Positions 25,449 to 34,578 are shown, numbered from the stretch's first letter. The stretch: DNA of 64,000 bases from Streptomyces puniciscabiei (GCF_006715785.1 NZ_VFNX01000001.1:1998501-2062500), one strand, 5' to 3'. Notes: generated by a model not told the origin, from the sequence alone. Numbers and translations: made by a program.

Positions 25449-27787
25449 ACGCCCGGCAATGGTGCCGAGACCTGGGAATGGGCGTGCGGTTCGCGTTCAC
25501 CGGCGGGCGCGAGGGCTGGGTGCGGATGCTGCTGACCGCGGTCGGTGTCGGCCTCGGCGTGGCGCTGCTGCTGCTGACGACCGCGCTCCCGAACGCGATC
25601 GCGGTGCGGCACGACCGCGACCAGGCGCGCCTGGACTACACCTACGGCCCGCACCGGCCGAAGGCCGCGAACACGCTGGTGATCTCCGACGCCGACTCGA
25701 CGTACCACGGCACGGACGTCCGCGGCCGGCTGGTGGAACCGGAGGGGCCGCGGGCACCGGTCGCGCCGGGCCTGACGGCGTATCCGGCGCCGGGTGACAT
25801 GGTCGTCTCCCCCGCGCTGAAGAAGCTGCTCGGCTCCGCCGACGGCAAGCTGCTGCGCGAGCGGCTGCCGTACCGGATCGTCGGGACCATCGCCGAGCCC
25901 GGGCTGATCGGCTCGCACGAACTCGCCTACTACGCCGGCGCGAAGGACCTGGCCTCGCACATCAACAACTGGCGGACCGCCCGGATCGACCACTTCGGGC
26001 CCCCGCAGGCATCCCCGGCGGAAAAGGCCGACCCGGTGCTGATCCTGCTGGCGCTCGTCGTCTTCGCGGTGCTGCTGATGCCGGTCGCCGTGTTCATCGC
26101 CACCGCCGTACGGTTCGGCGGCGAGCGGCGCGACCGCAGGCTGGCCGCGCTGCGGCTGGTCGGCTCCGACAGCCGGATGACCCGGCGGATCGCGGCCGGG
26201 GAGGCACTCGCCGGATCGCTGGTCGGACTGGTCTTCGGCACCGTCTTCTTCCTGCTCGGCCGGCAGCTCGCGGCCTCGGTCGAGATCATGGACGTCAGCG
26301 TGTTCCCCAGCTATCTCAACCCCTCCCCGGCGCTGGCCGCCCTGGTCGCGGTCGCCGTCCCGGCGGCGGCGGTCCTGGTCACGCTGTTCGCGCTGCGCGG
26401 AGTGGTCATCGAGCCGCTGGGCGTGGTCCGTACGGCCAAGCCCGCGCGCCGCCGGCTGTGGTGGCGGCTGCTGCTGCCGGTCGGCGGACTGGCGTGCCTC
26501 GCGCCGATGATCGGCCAGGGCCGGAGCAACGGCACCTTCAACGAGTACCTGGTGATCGGCGGCGTCCTGCTGCTGCTCGTCGGCGTGACCGCGCTGCTGC
26601 CGTGGGTCGTCGAGGCGGTCGTGGCCCGGCTCGGGCGCGGCGGGGTGGCCTGGCAACTGGCCGTACGGCGGCTGCAGTTGAGCAGTGGCTCGGCGGCGCG
26701 CATGGTGAACGGCATCGCGGTCGCGGTGGCCGGTGCGATCGCGCTGCAGATGCTGTTCGCGGGCGTGCAGGGCGACTACACCAAGTCCACCGGCAAGGAC
26801 ACCGCCAGCGTTCAGATGCAGGTCAACCTGTCACGGGGCGTCCCCTTCGTGCCGGCCGCCGGCAAGTTCGCGGCGACCAAGGGGGTACGGGAGGCCACCG
26901 CGCTCGGCAGCACCGAACTGGGCGACCGGCCCTGGCGCCGGAATGCCGGTCCGGACAACACGGTGGGCCTCACCGTCGGCACCTGCGCCTCCCTGCGCAA
27001 GGTGGCCGCGCTGACCTCCTGCCGCGACGGGGACGTCTTCGTCGCGAAGGGCGGGGACGAGGACTCCGAGGTGGACACCTACGCCCGGCCGGGCCGCACG
27101 CTCCACGTCAACACGAGCGACGGCCTGGGCGACGGCCCGGACGTCGTCTGGACCGTGCCGCACGGGCTGAAGCAGGCCCGCGCGATCACCGGGCCGAACG
27201 GCACCAAGGACAGCGGGGTGCTGATGACGCCGGCGGCGCTGACCGGCCGGATGAGCAGCGCGCTGACCGGAGGGGTGTACCTCAGGCTCGACGAGTCGGT
27301 GCCGGACGTGCACGAGTACGTCCGCAACACGGCGGCGCGGATCGACCCGCTCGCGGACGCGATGGTGTGGTCGTCGACCGAGCAGTCGAACAAGTTCACC
27401 TCCATCCGCACCGGTACGTTCGTCGGCGCGGTCTGTGTGCTGGCGCTGATCGGCATGAGCCTGCTGGTCTCCCAGCTGGAGCAGTTGCGCGAGCGCCGCA
27501 AGCTGCTGTCCTCGCTGGTCGCCTTCGGCACCCGGCGGCGCACCCTGAGCATGTCGGTGCTGTGGCAGACGGCGATCCCCATCGCCCTGGGCCTGCTGCT
27601 CGCCTCGGCCGTGGGCCTGACGCTGGGCGGTGTGCTGCTGAAGATGGTGGGCGCGACGGTGAGCGTGGACTGGCCGGGCGTGCTGTCGATGACGGCGGTG
27701 GGCGCGGCGGTCGTCGTGGCCGTGACCTTGCTGAGCCTGCCGCCGCTGGTGCGGTTGATGCGGCCGGAGGGATTGCGTACCGAGTAG
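25445..27787 (+). CDS. FtsX-like ABC transporter permease
   Basis: The 780-residue membrane protein has helices near 24-42, three around 200-320, a cluster around 345-430, and two FtsX cores. The first contains GGERRDRRLAALRLVGSD and the second LRERRKLLSSLVAFGTRRRTL. Large extracytoplasmic domains follow the first helix and the central cluster. Length and order match duplicated FtsX permeases of macrolide or antimicrobial-peptide exporters. Substrate is not evident. The ATG at 25445 lies in the ATPase stop (ATGA overlap). Confidence 0.9.
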   Translation: MNARQWCRDLGMGVRFAFTGGREGWVRMLLTAVGVGLGVALLLLTTALPNAIAVRHDRDQARLDYTYGPHRPKAANTLVISDADSTYHGTDVRGRLVEPEGPRAPVAPGLTAYPAPGDMVVSPALKKLLGSADGKLLRERLPYRIVGTIAEPGLIGSHELAYYAGAKDLASHINNWRTARIDHFGPPQASPAEKADPVLILLALVVFAVLLMPVAVFIATAVRFGGERRDRRLAALRLVGSDSRMTRRIAAGEALAGSLVGLVFGTVFFLLGRQLAASVEIMDVSVFPSYLNPSPALAALVAVAVPAAAVLVTLFALRGVVIEPLGVVRTAKPARRRLWWRLLLPVGGLACLAPMIGQGRSNGTFNEYLVIGGVLLLLVGVTALLPWVVEAVVARLGRGGVAWQLAVRRLQLSSGSAARMVNGIAVAVAGAIALQMLFAGVQGDYTKSTGKDTASVQMQVNLSRGVPFVPAAGKFAATKGVREATALGSTELGDRPWRRNAGPDNTVGLTVGTCASLRKVAALTSCRDGDVFVAKGGDEDSEVDTYARPGRTLHVNTSDGLGDGPDVVWTVPHGLKQARAITGPNGTKDSGVLMTPAALTGRMSSALTGGVYLRLDESVPDVHEYVRNTAARIDPLADAMVWSSTEQSNKFTSIRTGTFVGAVCVLALIGMSLLVSQLEQLRERRKLLSSLVAFGTRRRTLSMSVLWQTAIPIALGLLLASAVGLTLGGVLLKMVGATVSVDWPGVLSMTAVGAAVVVAVTLLSLPPLVRLMRPEGLRTE

Positions 27788-27790
27788 CTG

Positions 27791-27871
27791 AGCGCCCCGA
27801 AGGGGCGCGGGGCTGTGTCGATATGCGGCTCCGCCGCGTGGGCGCGAGAAACCACGACGCGGCCGCAGACG
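27791..27871 (+). repeat. Streptomyces-type intergenic repeat, copy 1
   Basis: GCCCCGAAGGGGCGCGGGG followed by a CTGTGTCG stretch and a GC-rich CGGCTCCGCCGCG block is a pattern seen between many Streptomyces genes. A related copy lies inverted at 35831-35920. The GCCCC-GAA-GGGGC hairpin may also end transcription of the permease gene and the converging oxyR. Confidence 0.6.
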
Positions 27872-27903
27872 CTCGACCGCGTGGCGCGGCTCTTCGGCTG
27901 GCG

Positions 27904-28842
27904 CTACGCCAGCACCCGTACCGGCAACGAACCCAACGCCCCCCGCAGAGCCACGGCCAGCTCCTCGTACTCCGCGGAGCGCGCCGCCCCCGCCCGCATC
28001 GCGAAGGCGACCCGGCGGCTCGGGGCCGGGTCGGCGAAGGAGCCGGTGAGCAGCTGGCTGCTGCGCGCGGTCTCCAGCTTCAGGGCCGTACGGGGCAGCA
28101 GCGTGCAGCCGAGGCCGCCGGCGACCAGCTGGACCAGCGTCGACAGCCCGGCGGCGGTGGTCGTGACCGGGGCGTCCTCGCGGCCCGCCTCCCGGCAGAT
28201 GTCGAGCGCCTGGTCCCGCAGGCAGTGGCCCTCGTCCAGGAGCAGCAGGTTCAGCTCCTTGAGCGCCGCGCGCGGGATGCCCTCGCGGCCGCCGAGCCAG
28301 TGGTCGAGCGGGGTGACGAGCACGAAGTCCTCGTCGAACAGCGGGAGTTCGACGACTCCGGGCACGCCGAGCGGGACGGCGAGCAACAGCAGGTCGAGGC
28401 GGCCGGAGCCCAGGCCGTCGATCAGGCTGGCGGTCTGCTCCTCGTGCACCTGGAGGTCGAGGTGCGGATAGCGCTCGTGGACCAGCCGCAGCACGGTCGG
28501 CAGGAGGTACGGCGCGACCGTGGGGATCACCCCGAGGCGCAGGACGCCCGTGAACGGCGCACGCACCGCCTCGGCCTCCTCCAGCAGCGCCCCGACCGCG
28601 TCCAGCACCGCCTTCGTCCGTACGGCGAGGCGCTCACCGGCGGGCGAGAGCAGCACCTTGCGCGTCGTACGCTCGAGGAGGGTCACCCCGAGGGTCTCCT
28701 CCAGCGCCGAGACCGCGCCGGACAGGGCGGGCTGGCTCATCCCGATGGCGGCCGCCGCGTCCCGGAAGTGCAGATGCTCGGCGACGGCGGCGAAGGCACG
28801 CAGCTGTGCGAGGCTCGGCTGCCTCCGCTTGCCGTTACTCAT
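27904..28842 (-). CDS. oxyR: OxyR, LysR-family peroxide sensor
   Basis: The product is about 312 residues from ATG 28842 (MSNGKRRQPS). The helix-turn-helix is at about 10-66 (AAAIGMSQPALSGAVSALEE). The redox pair Cys 207 and Cys 216 in GHCLRDQALDIC has the same spacing as the sensing cysteines of characterised OxyR proteins. It is divergent from ahpCD, its classical target, across a 138-base region with a LysR-type box. A GTG two codons earlier is an alternative start. Confidence 0.93.
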   Translation of the reverse strand: MSNGKRRQPSLAQLRAFAAVAEHLHFRDAAAAIGMSQPALSGAVSALEETLGVTLLERTTRKVLLSPAGERLAVRTKAVLDAVGALLEEAEAVRAPFTGVLRLGVIPTVAPYLLPTVLRLVHERYPHLDLQVHEEQTASLIDGLGSGRLDLLLLAVPLGVPGVVELPLFDEDFVLVTPLDHWLGGREGIPRAALKELNLLLLDEGHCLRDQALDICREAGREDAPVTTTAAGLSTLVQLVAGGLGCTLLPRTALKLETARSSQLLTGSFADPAPSRRVAFAMRAGAARSAEYEELAVALRGALGSLPVRVLA

Positions 28843-28848
28843 AGTCAC

Positions 28849-28867
28849 TGATAACTACCTCCGATCA
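28849..28867. promoter_or_regulatory. LysR-type box between oxyR and ahpC
   Basis: TGAT (28849-28852) and ATCA (28864-28867) are inverted arms separated by 11 bases, fitting the T-N11-A LysR motif. It lies just upstream of the oxyR start, so it is suited to autoregulation; further sites for ahpC would be expected up to 28980. Confidence 0.5.
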
Positions 28868-28980
28868 ACATGACCGAGTGTAGCTATTTCACTAATCAAT
28901 GCAGCCTGTGCCACCATCGACACAGTCCAACCCATGGGAAACGCCCCCAAAAGGGGTGTTCCTCGCTGCAAGGAGAGCGT

Positions 28981-29535
28981 GTGCTCACTGTCGGTGACAA
29001 GTTCCCCGAGTTCGAACTGACCGCCTGCGTCTCGCTGGAGAAGGGCAAGGAGTTCGAGCAGATCCACCACAAGTCCTACGAGGGCAAGTGGCTGGTCGTC
29101 TTCGCGTGGCCGAAGGACTTCACCTTCGTCTGCCCGACCGAGATCGCCGCGTTCGGGAAGCTGAACGACGAGTTCGCCGACCGCGACGCCCAGATCCTCG
29201 GCTTCTCCGGTGACTCCGAGTTCGTCCACCACGCCTGGCGCAAGGACCACCCGGACCTGACCGACCTGCCGTTCCCGATGATGGCCGACTCCAAGCACGA
29301 GCTGATGCGCGACCTGGGCATCGAGGGCGAGGACGGCTTCGCGCAGCGCGCCGTCTTCATCGTCGACCCGAACCGCGAGATCCAGTTCACGATGGTCACC
29401 GCCGGTTCCGTGGGCCGTAACCCCAAGGAGGTCCTGCGGGTCCTGGACGCCCTGCAGACCGACGAGCTGTGCCCGTGCAACTGGACCAAGGGTGAGGACA
29501 CCCTGGACCCGGTCGCGCTGCTGGCCGGTGAGTGA
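28981..29535 (+). CDS. ahpC: Alkyl hydroperoxide reductase, peroxiredoxin subunit
   Basis: The 184-residue typical 2-Cys peroxiredoxin has its peroxidatic Cys 51 in FVCPTE and resolving Cys 164 in ELCPCNW. It reduces peroxides in the cytoplasm, recharged by AhpD in actinobacteria. The GTG at 28981 follows AAGGAG at proper spacing and gives the conserved MLTVGDKFPEF start. ahpD follows after 3 bases. OxyR is encoded divergently. Confidence 0.96.
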   Translation: MLTVGDKFPEFELTACVSLEKGKEFEQIHHKSYEGKWLVVFAWPKDFTFVCPTEIAAFGKLNDEFADRDAQILGFSGDSEFVHHAWRKDHPDLTDLPFPMMADSKHELMRDLGIEGEDGFAQRAVFIVDPNREIQFTMVTAGSVGRNPKEVLRVLDALQTDELCPCNWTKGEDTLDPVALLAGE

Positions 29536-29538
29536 CCC

Positions 29539-30072
29539 ATGTCGCTCGACTCGCTGAAGTCCCGCGTGCCGGACTACGCCAAGGACCTGAAGCTCAACCT
29601 GGGCTCGGTCATCGGCAACTCCGACCTCCCGGCGCAGCAGCTGTGGGGCACGGTGCTGGCGACCGCCATCGCCTCCCGTTCCCCGATCGTGCTGCGTGAG
29701 CTGGAGCCGGAGGCGAAGGCGAACCTCTCGCCGGAGGCGTACCAGGCCGCCAAGTCGGCCGCCGCGATCATGGCGATGAACAACGTCTTCTACCGGACGC
29801 GGCACCTGCTGTCCGACCACGAGTACGGCACCCTGCGCGCGGGCCTGCGGATGAACGTCATCGGCAACCCGGGCGTGGAGAAGGTCGACTTCGAGCTGTG
29901 GTCGTTCGCGGTCTCCGCGATCAACGGCTGCGGTATGTGCCTGGACTCGCACGAGCAGGTGCTGCGCAAGGCGGGCGTGGAGCGCGAGGTCGTCCAGGAG
30001 GCGTTCAAGATCGCCTCGGTGATCCAGGCGGTCGGCGTCACCCTCGAGGCCGAGGCCGTACTGGCCGAGTAG
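29539..30072 (+). CDS. ahpD: Alkyl hydroperoxide reductase AhpD, thiol reductant of AhpC
   Basis: The 177-residue product has the catalytic CGMC (Cys 131, Cys 134) with His 138 in CLDSHEQVL and Glu 119 upstream, the proton relay known for AhpD. It forms trimers and passes electrons to AhpC. It lies three bases after ahpC and ends at a strong terminator, giving a two-gene unit under OxyR. Confidence 0.95.
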   Translation: MSLDSLKSRVPDYAKDLKLNLGSVIGNSDLPAQQLWGTVLATAIASRSPIVLRELEPEAKANLSPEAYQAAKSAAAIMAMNNVFYRTRHLLSDHEYGTLRAGLRMNVIGNPGVEKVDFELWSFAVSAINGCGMCLDSHEQVLRKAGVEREVVQEAFKIASVIQAVGVTLEAEAVLAE

Positions 30073-30090
30073 CCCGACCCGGCGCATCGC

Positions 30091-30127
30091 GACGGCCCCC
30101 TGCCCATCCGCTGGGCAGGGGGCCGTC
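30091..30127 (+). terminator. Terminator of ahpCD
   Basis: A perfect 16-bp stem (30091-30106 with 30112-30127) closes on a 5-base loop, 18 bases after the ahpD stop. Confidence 0.9.
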
Positions 30128-30188
30128 GTCCGTCTTCTGAGTATCCGTACTCAGGTCCTGCGGCCGCCGGTTGCGGAAGGCTGCGGGA

Positions 30189-30641
30189 ATGGACACTCCC
30201 CGCGCGGAACCAGGATCCGTGCTCCCGCGCCTGCTGGGCGCGGCCGCCACCGGAGCGCTGCTGGCCACCGGCGCCGACCGCTACCTCTCCTGGGCCATCC
30301 ACCGCAACGACCTCGAGTGCGAGACGGTGGACACCCTCTGCTTCACCTGGTGGGGTCTGACGGCCGTCCCCCTCGTCCTCACCGTCTCCGCGATCGTCCT
30401 GAGCGTCGTCTACAAGCGGCTGGACATCCGGCCGCGGCTCGCCATCGTCCCGCCGACGGTGCTGCTGGGGGTAATTCCCCTCTCGGCCGCCCAGGTGCTG
30501 CACGGCCGGCCTGCCGTCGCCCTCACCGGCGGGGCGTGGGCATGCTCCCTCGCCCTCGCCGCGTGGCAACGCCACCGCGTGCCGGCGTTCGTGGCCTGCA
30601 CCGCCCTGCTGCTCGCCGCCCTGACCGTCCTCTACGGATGA
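30189..30641 (+). CDS. Small multi-pass membrane protein of unknown function
   Basis: The 150-residue product from ATG 30189 (MDTPRAEPG) has about four hydrophobic segments (near 15-30, 52-70, 84-102 and 128-148). A short extracytoplasmic loop contains a Cys pair (ECETVDTLCF). No known domain is recognised. TTG 30171 would add six residues. It converges on the AI-2E-type transporter with only 23 bases between. Confidence 0.6.
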   Translation: MDTPRAEPGSVLPRLLGAAATGALLATGADRYLSWAIHRNDLECETVDTLCFTWWGLTAVPLVLTVSAIVLSVVYKRLDIRPRLAIVPPTVLLGVIPLSAAQVLHGRPAVALTGGAWACSLALAAWQRHRVPAFVACTALLLAALTVLYG

Positions 30642-30664
30642 ACACGCGCGCGGCGGCGGTCCGT

Positions 30665-32005
30665 CTAGGCGTCCGGGCTCTCGTCCGCGGCGGCCGGGGC
30701 CGGCTCTCCGGCGGTCTCGTCCACCGGTGCGACCCCGGCCTTCTGCCGCTGCAGCTCCTCCGAGTACTGCCGCAGATACCCCACGACTGTGTTGGCCACC
30801 GCCACCAGCGGTACGGCCACCACCGCGCCGCCGATGCCGGCCACCATGCCGCCGGCGGCGACCGTGAGGACGACCGCGAGCGGGTGGACGCGGACCGCGC
30901 GGCCCAGGATGAACGGCTGCAGGACGTGGCCCTCGATCTGCTGGACCGCGAGGACGACGATCAGGGTCATGACGGCCGTGAAGACGCCCTGGGTGACCAG
31001 CGCCACGATCACCGCGAGCGCGCCGGAGGCGACCGCGCCGACGAGCGGGATGAAGGAGAACAGGAAGATGAAGACGGCCAGCGGTACGGCCATCGGCACG
31101 TTGAGGAAGTAGATGCCGAAACCGATGAAGATCGCGTCTATCAGGGCGACCAGGACCGTGCCGCGCACATAGGCGGTCAGGGTGCGCCAGGCACGCGGGC
31201 CGGCGCCGGCCACGCCCGGACGGGCCGCGGCGGGCACCAGCTTCAGGAACCACTCCCAGATGCGCTTGCCGTCGTAGAGCAGGAACAGCGTCGAGAAGAA
31301 CACCAGCAGGATGCTGGTGAGGGTCTCGATGACAACCTGGACGCCCTGCAGGCCGGCGGACGTTATCTGGTCGGCGTTGGCGCCGATCGCCTCGCGGAGG
31401 TTCTTGGCGATCTGGTTGATCTGCTTGTCGGTGACGTGCAACGGGCTCTTCAGCAGCCAGTTGCGCAGGTCGTCGATGCCGTGCTGGATCTGGTTGGAGA
31501 GCGTGTCGATGTTCTCCACGACCTGCCAGGTCACGAACCAGCCCATCAGCCCTATCACGACGAACCCGCTGATCGCGGTGAGCGCGGTGGCAGGGCCGCG
31601 CGGCACTCCGCGGCGGGTGAGCCGGGCGACCGTCGGCTGCAGCAGCGCGGTGACGAGCAGGGCGATGACGAAGGCGAACACCACGAGCTGCACGGCGCTG
31701 ATGACCTTCATCAGCACCCAGACCGTGCCGGCGAGGACCAGCAGCCGCCAGCCGGCCTCGGCCGCGACCCGCACACCCCAGGGCACGGCCTCGGCGGGGT
31801 CGGGACGGGGGCCGGCCGCCGGCGTGGGCCGGCGGGCGGGCGGTACGGGAATCGGGTCGGGGCCCGGGGCGGCGGGTTCGGGCGGGGTGTCCGCGGAGGC
31901 CGCGGCGTCCTCGCGCGCCACCTCCGCACGGCGCTCGTCCAGGCGCTCGCTCATCTCGGTGAGACCGGCACCGAGCTTGCCGAGCCACCCTGGCACTCGC
32001 GACAT
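30665..32005 (-). CDS. AI-2E/PerM-family transporter
   Basis: The 446-residue product from ATG 32005 (after GAGGACGG) has a Pro-rich head of about 80 residues. About eight membrane helices follow, with the family landmarks DLRNWLL, the large loop after the third helix, and PLVGAVASGALAVIVALVTQG, then IEGHVLQPFILGRAVRVHPL. The PerM/TqsA family exports or channels varied small molecules. The substrate cannot be told from sequence. The preceding 150 bases contain the terminator of the cell-wall gene upstream. Confidence 0.88.
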   Translation of the reverse strand: MSRVPGWLGKLGAGLTEMSERLDERRAEVAREDAAASADTPPEPAAPGPDPIPVPPARRPTPAAGPRPDPAEAVPWGVRVAAEAGWRLLVLAGTVWVLMKVISAVQLVVFAFVIALLVTALLQPTVARLTRRGVPRGPATALTAISGFVVIGLMGWFVTWQVVENIDTLSNQIQHGIDDLRNWLLKSPLHVTDKQINQIAKNLREAIGANADQITSAGLQGVQVVIETLTSILLVFFSTLFLLYDGKRIWEWFLKLVPAAARPGVAGAGPRAWRTLTAYVRGTVLVALIDAIFIGFGIYFLNVPMAVPLAVFIFLFSFIPLVGAVASGALAVIVALVTQGVFTAVMTLIVVLAVQQIEGHVLQPFILGRAVRVHPLAVVLTVAAGGMVAGIGGAVVAVPLVAVANTVVGYLRQYSEELQRQKAGVAPVDETAGEPAPAAADESPDA

Positions 32006-32089
32006 GATCCGTCCTCTTCCCCCGCGTCCCCGCGTGCTCGCCACCTCTCCTCCCCCTGGAGGCGTTCGGCTACGACCGTACAGGGCGAA

Positions 32090-32118
32090 AGCCCCTCACC
32101 TGAGGACGGGGAGGGGCT
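32090..32118 (-). terminator. Candidate terminator after the transglycosylase-like gene
   Basis: AGCCCCTC (32090-32097) pairs with GAGGGGCT (32111-32118), 39 bases beyond the stop codon. Confidence 0.55.
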
Positions 32119-32156
32119 GCGCGAGGTTGAGTACGACCGGTGCGGACCGGGCTGGT

Positions 32157-32852
32157 CTAGTACCAGTGGTTGGCCGCCCAGAACGACCAGGCCTGGCAGG
32201 GGCTGCCGTACCGGCTGTTCATGTAGTTGAGGCCCCACTTGATCTGGGTCGCCGGGTTCGTCTGCCAGTCGGCGCCGGCGGAGGCGTACTTGCCGGCGGG
32301 CAGGGCCTGGAAGAGGCCGTAGGCACCGGAGGAGGCGTTCGTCGCCTGGTAGTTCCAGCTGGACTCGTGGTCCACGATGTTGCTGAAGCACTGGAACTGG
32401 TCGGACGCCACCATCTGACGCGCCATCGCCTGGATCTGCGCGACGGTGTAGCTGCTCTGGACCGGGAAGCTGGAGGAGTCGCGGGCGCTGTCGCGGCTGG
32501 CCGCGGACTTGGCCTCGGCGCGCGCCTTGGCCTCCTTGGCCGCCTGCTCGGCCGCCGCCTTCTTCGCGATGGCGGTCTCGGCGGCTGCCTTGCGGGCCGC
32601 CTCCTCGGCGTCCTTCTTGGCGCTCGCGTCCGCGGCGATGGCCTGGGCGTCGGCCTGCTGCGTCAGGGACGCGGACTGTACCTGGGCCTGCTGGCCCGCG
32701 GGTATGTCCGCGAGGAGCGTGGTGTCGGCGGCCGTCGGCTCGGCGTCGTTGTTCTGCGCGACGCTGCCCGAGGCAACTCCGACGACGCTTCCGACGGCGG
32801 TGACCGCGGTGGCCGAGGCCACTGCGAATCCCCGGACCGAAATCCGGCTCAC
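32157..32852 (-). CDS. Secreted transglycosylase-like cell-wall protein
   Basis: The 231-residue product starts at GTG 32852 after GGAAGGAAACC. It has a signal peptide (about 1-34, FAVASATAVTAVGSVVGVASG), then an Ala/Lys/Glu-rich coiled coil (about 60-125). The C-terminal lysozyme-like domain has IVDHESSWNYQATNASSGAYGL (general acid Glu) and ends AWSFWAANHWY. This arrangement is common to Streptomyces cell-wall lytic proteins expressed in growth and germination. The ATG at 32870 would add six residues. Its 5' leader is strongly structured. Confidence 0.88.
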   Translation of the reverse strand: MSRISVRGFAVASATAVTAVGSVVGVASGSVAQNNDAEPTAADTTLLADIPAGQQAQVQSASLTQQADAQAIAADASAKKDAEEAARKAAAETAIAKKAAAEQAAKEAKARAEAKSAASRDSARDSSSFPVQSSYTVAQIQAMARQMVASDQFQCFSNIVDHESSWNYQATNASSGAYGLFQALPAGKYASAGADWQTNPATQIKWGLNYMNSRYGSPCQAWSFWAANHWY

Positions 32853-32917
32853 ACGGTTTCCTTCCAGCATCGCCCGCTTCGGTGACCCTGGCGGACGCAA
32901 TCGTGCCCCTGACACTG

Positions 32918-33073
32918 GCCTCCCAACTGCGGGGTCACGGGAGGCACGGGCCCGGTGGGCAACTCCCCCTCCGGGGAGCGCCGCGTGGTGCTCGGGCGGC
33001 ATACGACGAACTCTATGGAGTTGGTGGTGCTTCTGTGGTGCTGTACCGCTGGGGGTACAGGTGTGTCGTATGC
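32918..33073 (-). ncRNA. Structured 5' leader of the transglycosylase-like gene
   Basis: On the minus strand, GCATACGAC (complement of 33065-33073) pairs with GTCGTATGC (complement of 32999-33007). This encloses two hairpins: 33054-33060 with 33041-33047 (CTGTACC/GGTACAG) and 33018-33022 with 33009-33013 (AACTC/GAGTT), giving a three-way junction. Two more perfect hairpins follow towards the gene: 32963-32968 with 32973-32978, and 32918-32924 with 32939-32945. The region has no supported gene. Cell-wall hydrolase genes of Streptomyces are often preceded by c-di-AMP riboswitches, but the usual conserved strings of that class were not seen here. Confidence 0.45.
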
Positions 33074-33134
33074 GGGGCCTGACAGGACTGAGACTCTGCC
33101 GTAACCGGACGCCGGGAGGCAATTCTGCGTTGAG

Positions 33135-33148
33135 TGTGAAAGCTCACA
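33135..33148. promoter_or_regulatory. Palindrome resembling a Crp site
   Basis: TGTGA-AAGC-TCACA is a perfect inverted repeat containing GTG-N6-CAC, the spacing reported for Streptomyces Crp. It lies about 60 bases above the structured leader of the transglycosylase gene, where its promoter should be. Confidence 0.4.
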
Positions 33149-33252
33149 TCCCGTTTGGCCCCGGGGATTTCCGGAAAGCTCCACACGCCGAGGCGCCGCC
33201 CGGCTAGGCTCTTGGCCTTTGCCGGACGGCGCCAACTGCCGTACGGGTGCGG

Positions 33253-34578
33253 TCAGATGTGACCGTCCTCCAGCATTTCGGTCACAAGCGCCGCAATCTG
33301 GGACCTCTCGGACCGGGTCAGCGTGACATGGGCGAAAAGCGGATGCCCCTTGAGCTTCTCGACGACGGCGACCACCCCGTCGTAGCGTCCCACGCGCAGA
33401 TTGTCCCTTTGTGCCACGTCATGGGTGAGAACGACCCGTGAATTCGCGCCGATTCGGGACAGAACGGTGAGCAGCACATTCCGTTCGAGCGACTGCGCCT
33501 CGTCCACGATCACGAACGCGTCGTGCAGCGAGCGGCCGCGGATGTGGGTGAGCGGGAGCACCTCCAGCATCCCGCGCGCGGTGACCTCCTCGATGACCTC
33601 GCGGCTGGTGACCGCCGACAGCGTGTCGAAGACGGCCTGCGCCCACGGGCTCATCTTCTCCGCCTCGGTGCCGGGCAGATAGCCCAACTCCTGCCCGCCG
33701 ACCGCGTACAGCGGCCGGAACACCATCACCTTCTGGTGCTGACGGCGCTCCAGGACCGCCTCCAGGCCCGCGCACAGCGCCAGCGCCGACTTGCCGGTGC
33801 CGGCCCGGCCGCCCATCGAGACGATGCCGACGTCCGGGTCGAGCAGCAGGTCGAGGGCGATCCGCTGCTCGGCACTGCGGCCCTTGATGCCGAACGCCTC
33901 ACGGTCGCCGCGCACCAGACGGACATTGCCCTCGGCGGTGACCCGGCCGAGCGCCTTGCCGCGCTCGGAGTGAATGGTCAGCCCCGTGTGCACCGGCAGC
34001 TCGGTGACCTCGGGGACGTAGAGGTGCCCTTCCTCGAAGAGGATGTCCACCTGCTCGCCGGAGAGGGTCAGTTCGGACATTCCGGTCCAGCCGGAGTTCT
34101 CCGTGATGGCGAGCTCCGCGCGGTACTCCTCGGCGAGGAGACCGACGGAGGAGGCCTTGATCCTGAGCGGGAGGTCCTTCGACACGACGGTGACGTCGTA
34201 CCCCTCGGCCTGCAGATTGCGGGCCACCGCGAGGATGCGGGAGTCGTTGTCCCCCAGGCGGTAGCCGGTGGGCAGCACGCTGGGGTCCGAGTGGTTGAGC
34301 TCGACACGGACGGTCCCGCCCAGGTCCCCGATGGGGATGGGGGCGTCGAGGCGACCGTTCTTCACCCGGTAGTCGTCCAGCAGGCGCAGGGCCTGGCGGG
34401 CGAAGTAGCCGAGTTCGGGATGGTGCCGCTTGGCCTCCAGCTCCGTGACCACCACGATGGGGAGCACGACCTCGTGCTCGTCGAAGCGGGTCAGGGCGTT
34501 CGGGTCGGCCAGCAGGACGCTGGTGTCGAGAACATAGGTGCGCCGGTCTGGCTTGTGGCGCTTTGTGCTGGTCACCAC
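33253..34578 (-). CDS. PIN domain-PhoH ATPase fusion (PhoH2 type)
   Basis: The 441-residue product joins an N-terminal PIN nuclease domain (about 13-150: [12 protein letters not shown] with Asp 18, TELEAK with Glu 47, GDNDSRILA with Asp 110 and 112) to a PhoH ATPase domain. The latter has Walker [10 protein letters not shown] at 256-264 and Walker B VIVDEAQ at 356-362. PhoH2 proteins unwind and cleave RNA. All predicted metal ligands are present. The start at 34578 ([16 protein letters not shown]) fits relatives. It is probably monocistronic. Confidence 0.92.
   Translation of the reverse strand: MVTSTKRHKPDRRTYVLDTSVLLADPNALTRFDEHEVVLPIVVVTELEAKRHHPELGYFARQALRLLDDYRVKNGRLDAPIPIGDLGGTVRVELNHSDPSVLPTGYRLGDNDSRILAVARNLQAEGYDVTVVSKDLPLRIKASSVGLLAEEYRAELAITENSGWTGMSELTLSGEQVDILFEEGHLYVPEVTELPVHTGLTIHSERGKALGRVTAEGNVRLVRGDREAFGIKGRSAEQRIALDLLLDPDVGIVSMGGRAGTGKSALALCAGLEAVLERRQHQKVMVFRPLYAVGGQELGYLPGTEAEKMSPWAQAVFDTLSAVTSREVIEEVTARGMLEVLPLTHIRGRSLHDAFVIVDEAQSLERNVLLTVLSRIGANSRVVLTHDVAQRDNLRVGRYDGVVAVVEKLKGHPLFAHVTLTRSERSQIAALVTEMLEDGHI

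Noticed and set aside
24743-27787. 1014-codon form of the permease
   Set aside because: The first 234 codons read the ABC ATPase in the wrong frame. The ATG at 25445 overlaps the ATPase stop as expected.
32853-33122. N-terminal extension of the transglycosylase-like protein
   Set aside because: The extension has no conserved pattern, would bury the signal peptide and overlaps the structured leader. GTG 32852 has a good ribosome site.
32880-33200. Canonical c-di-AMP (ydaO) riboswitch
   Set aside because: Expected from gene function, but the conserved strings usual for that class were not found by eye. Only the hairpins themselves are claimed.
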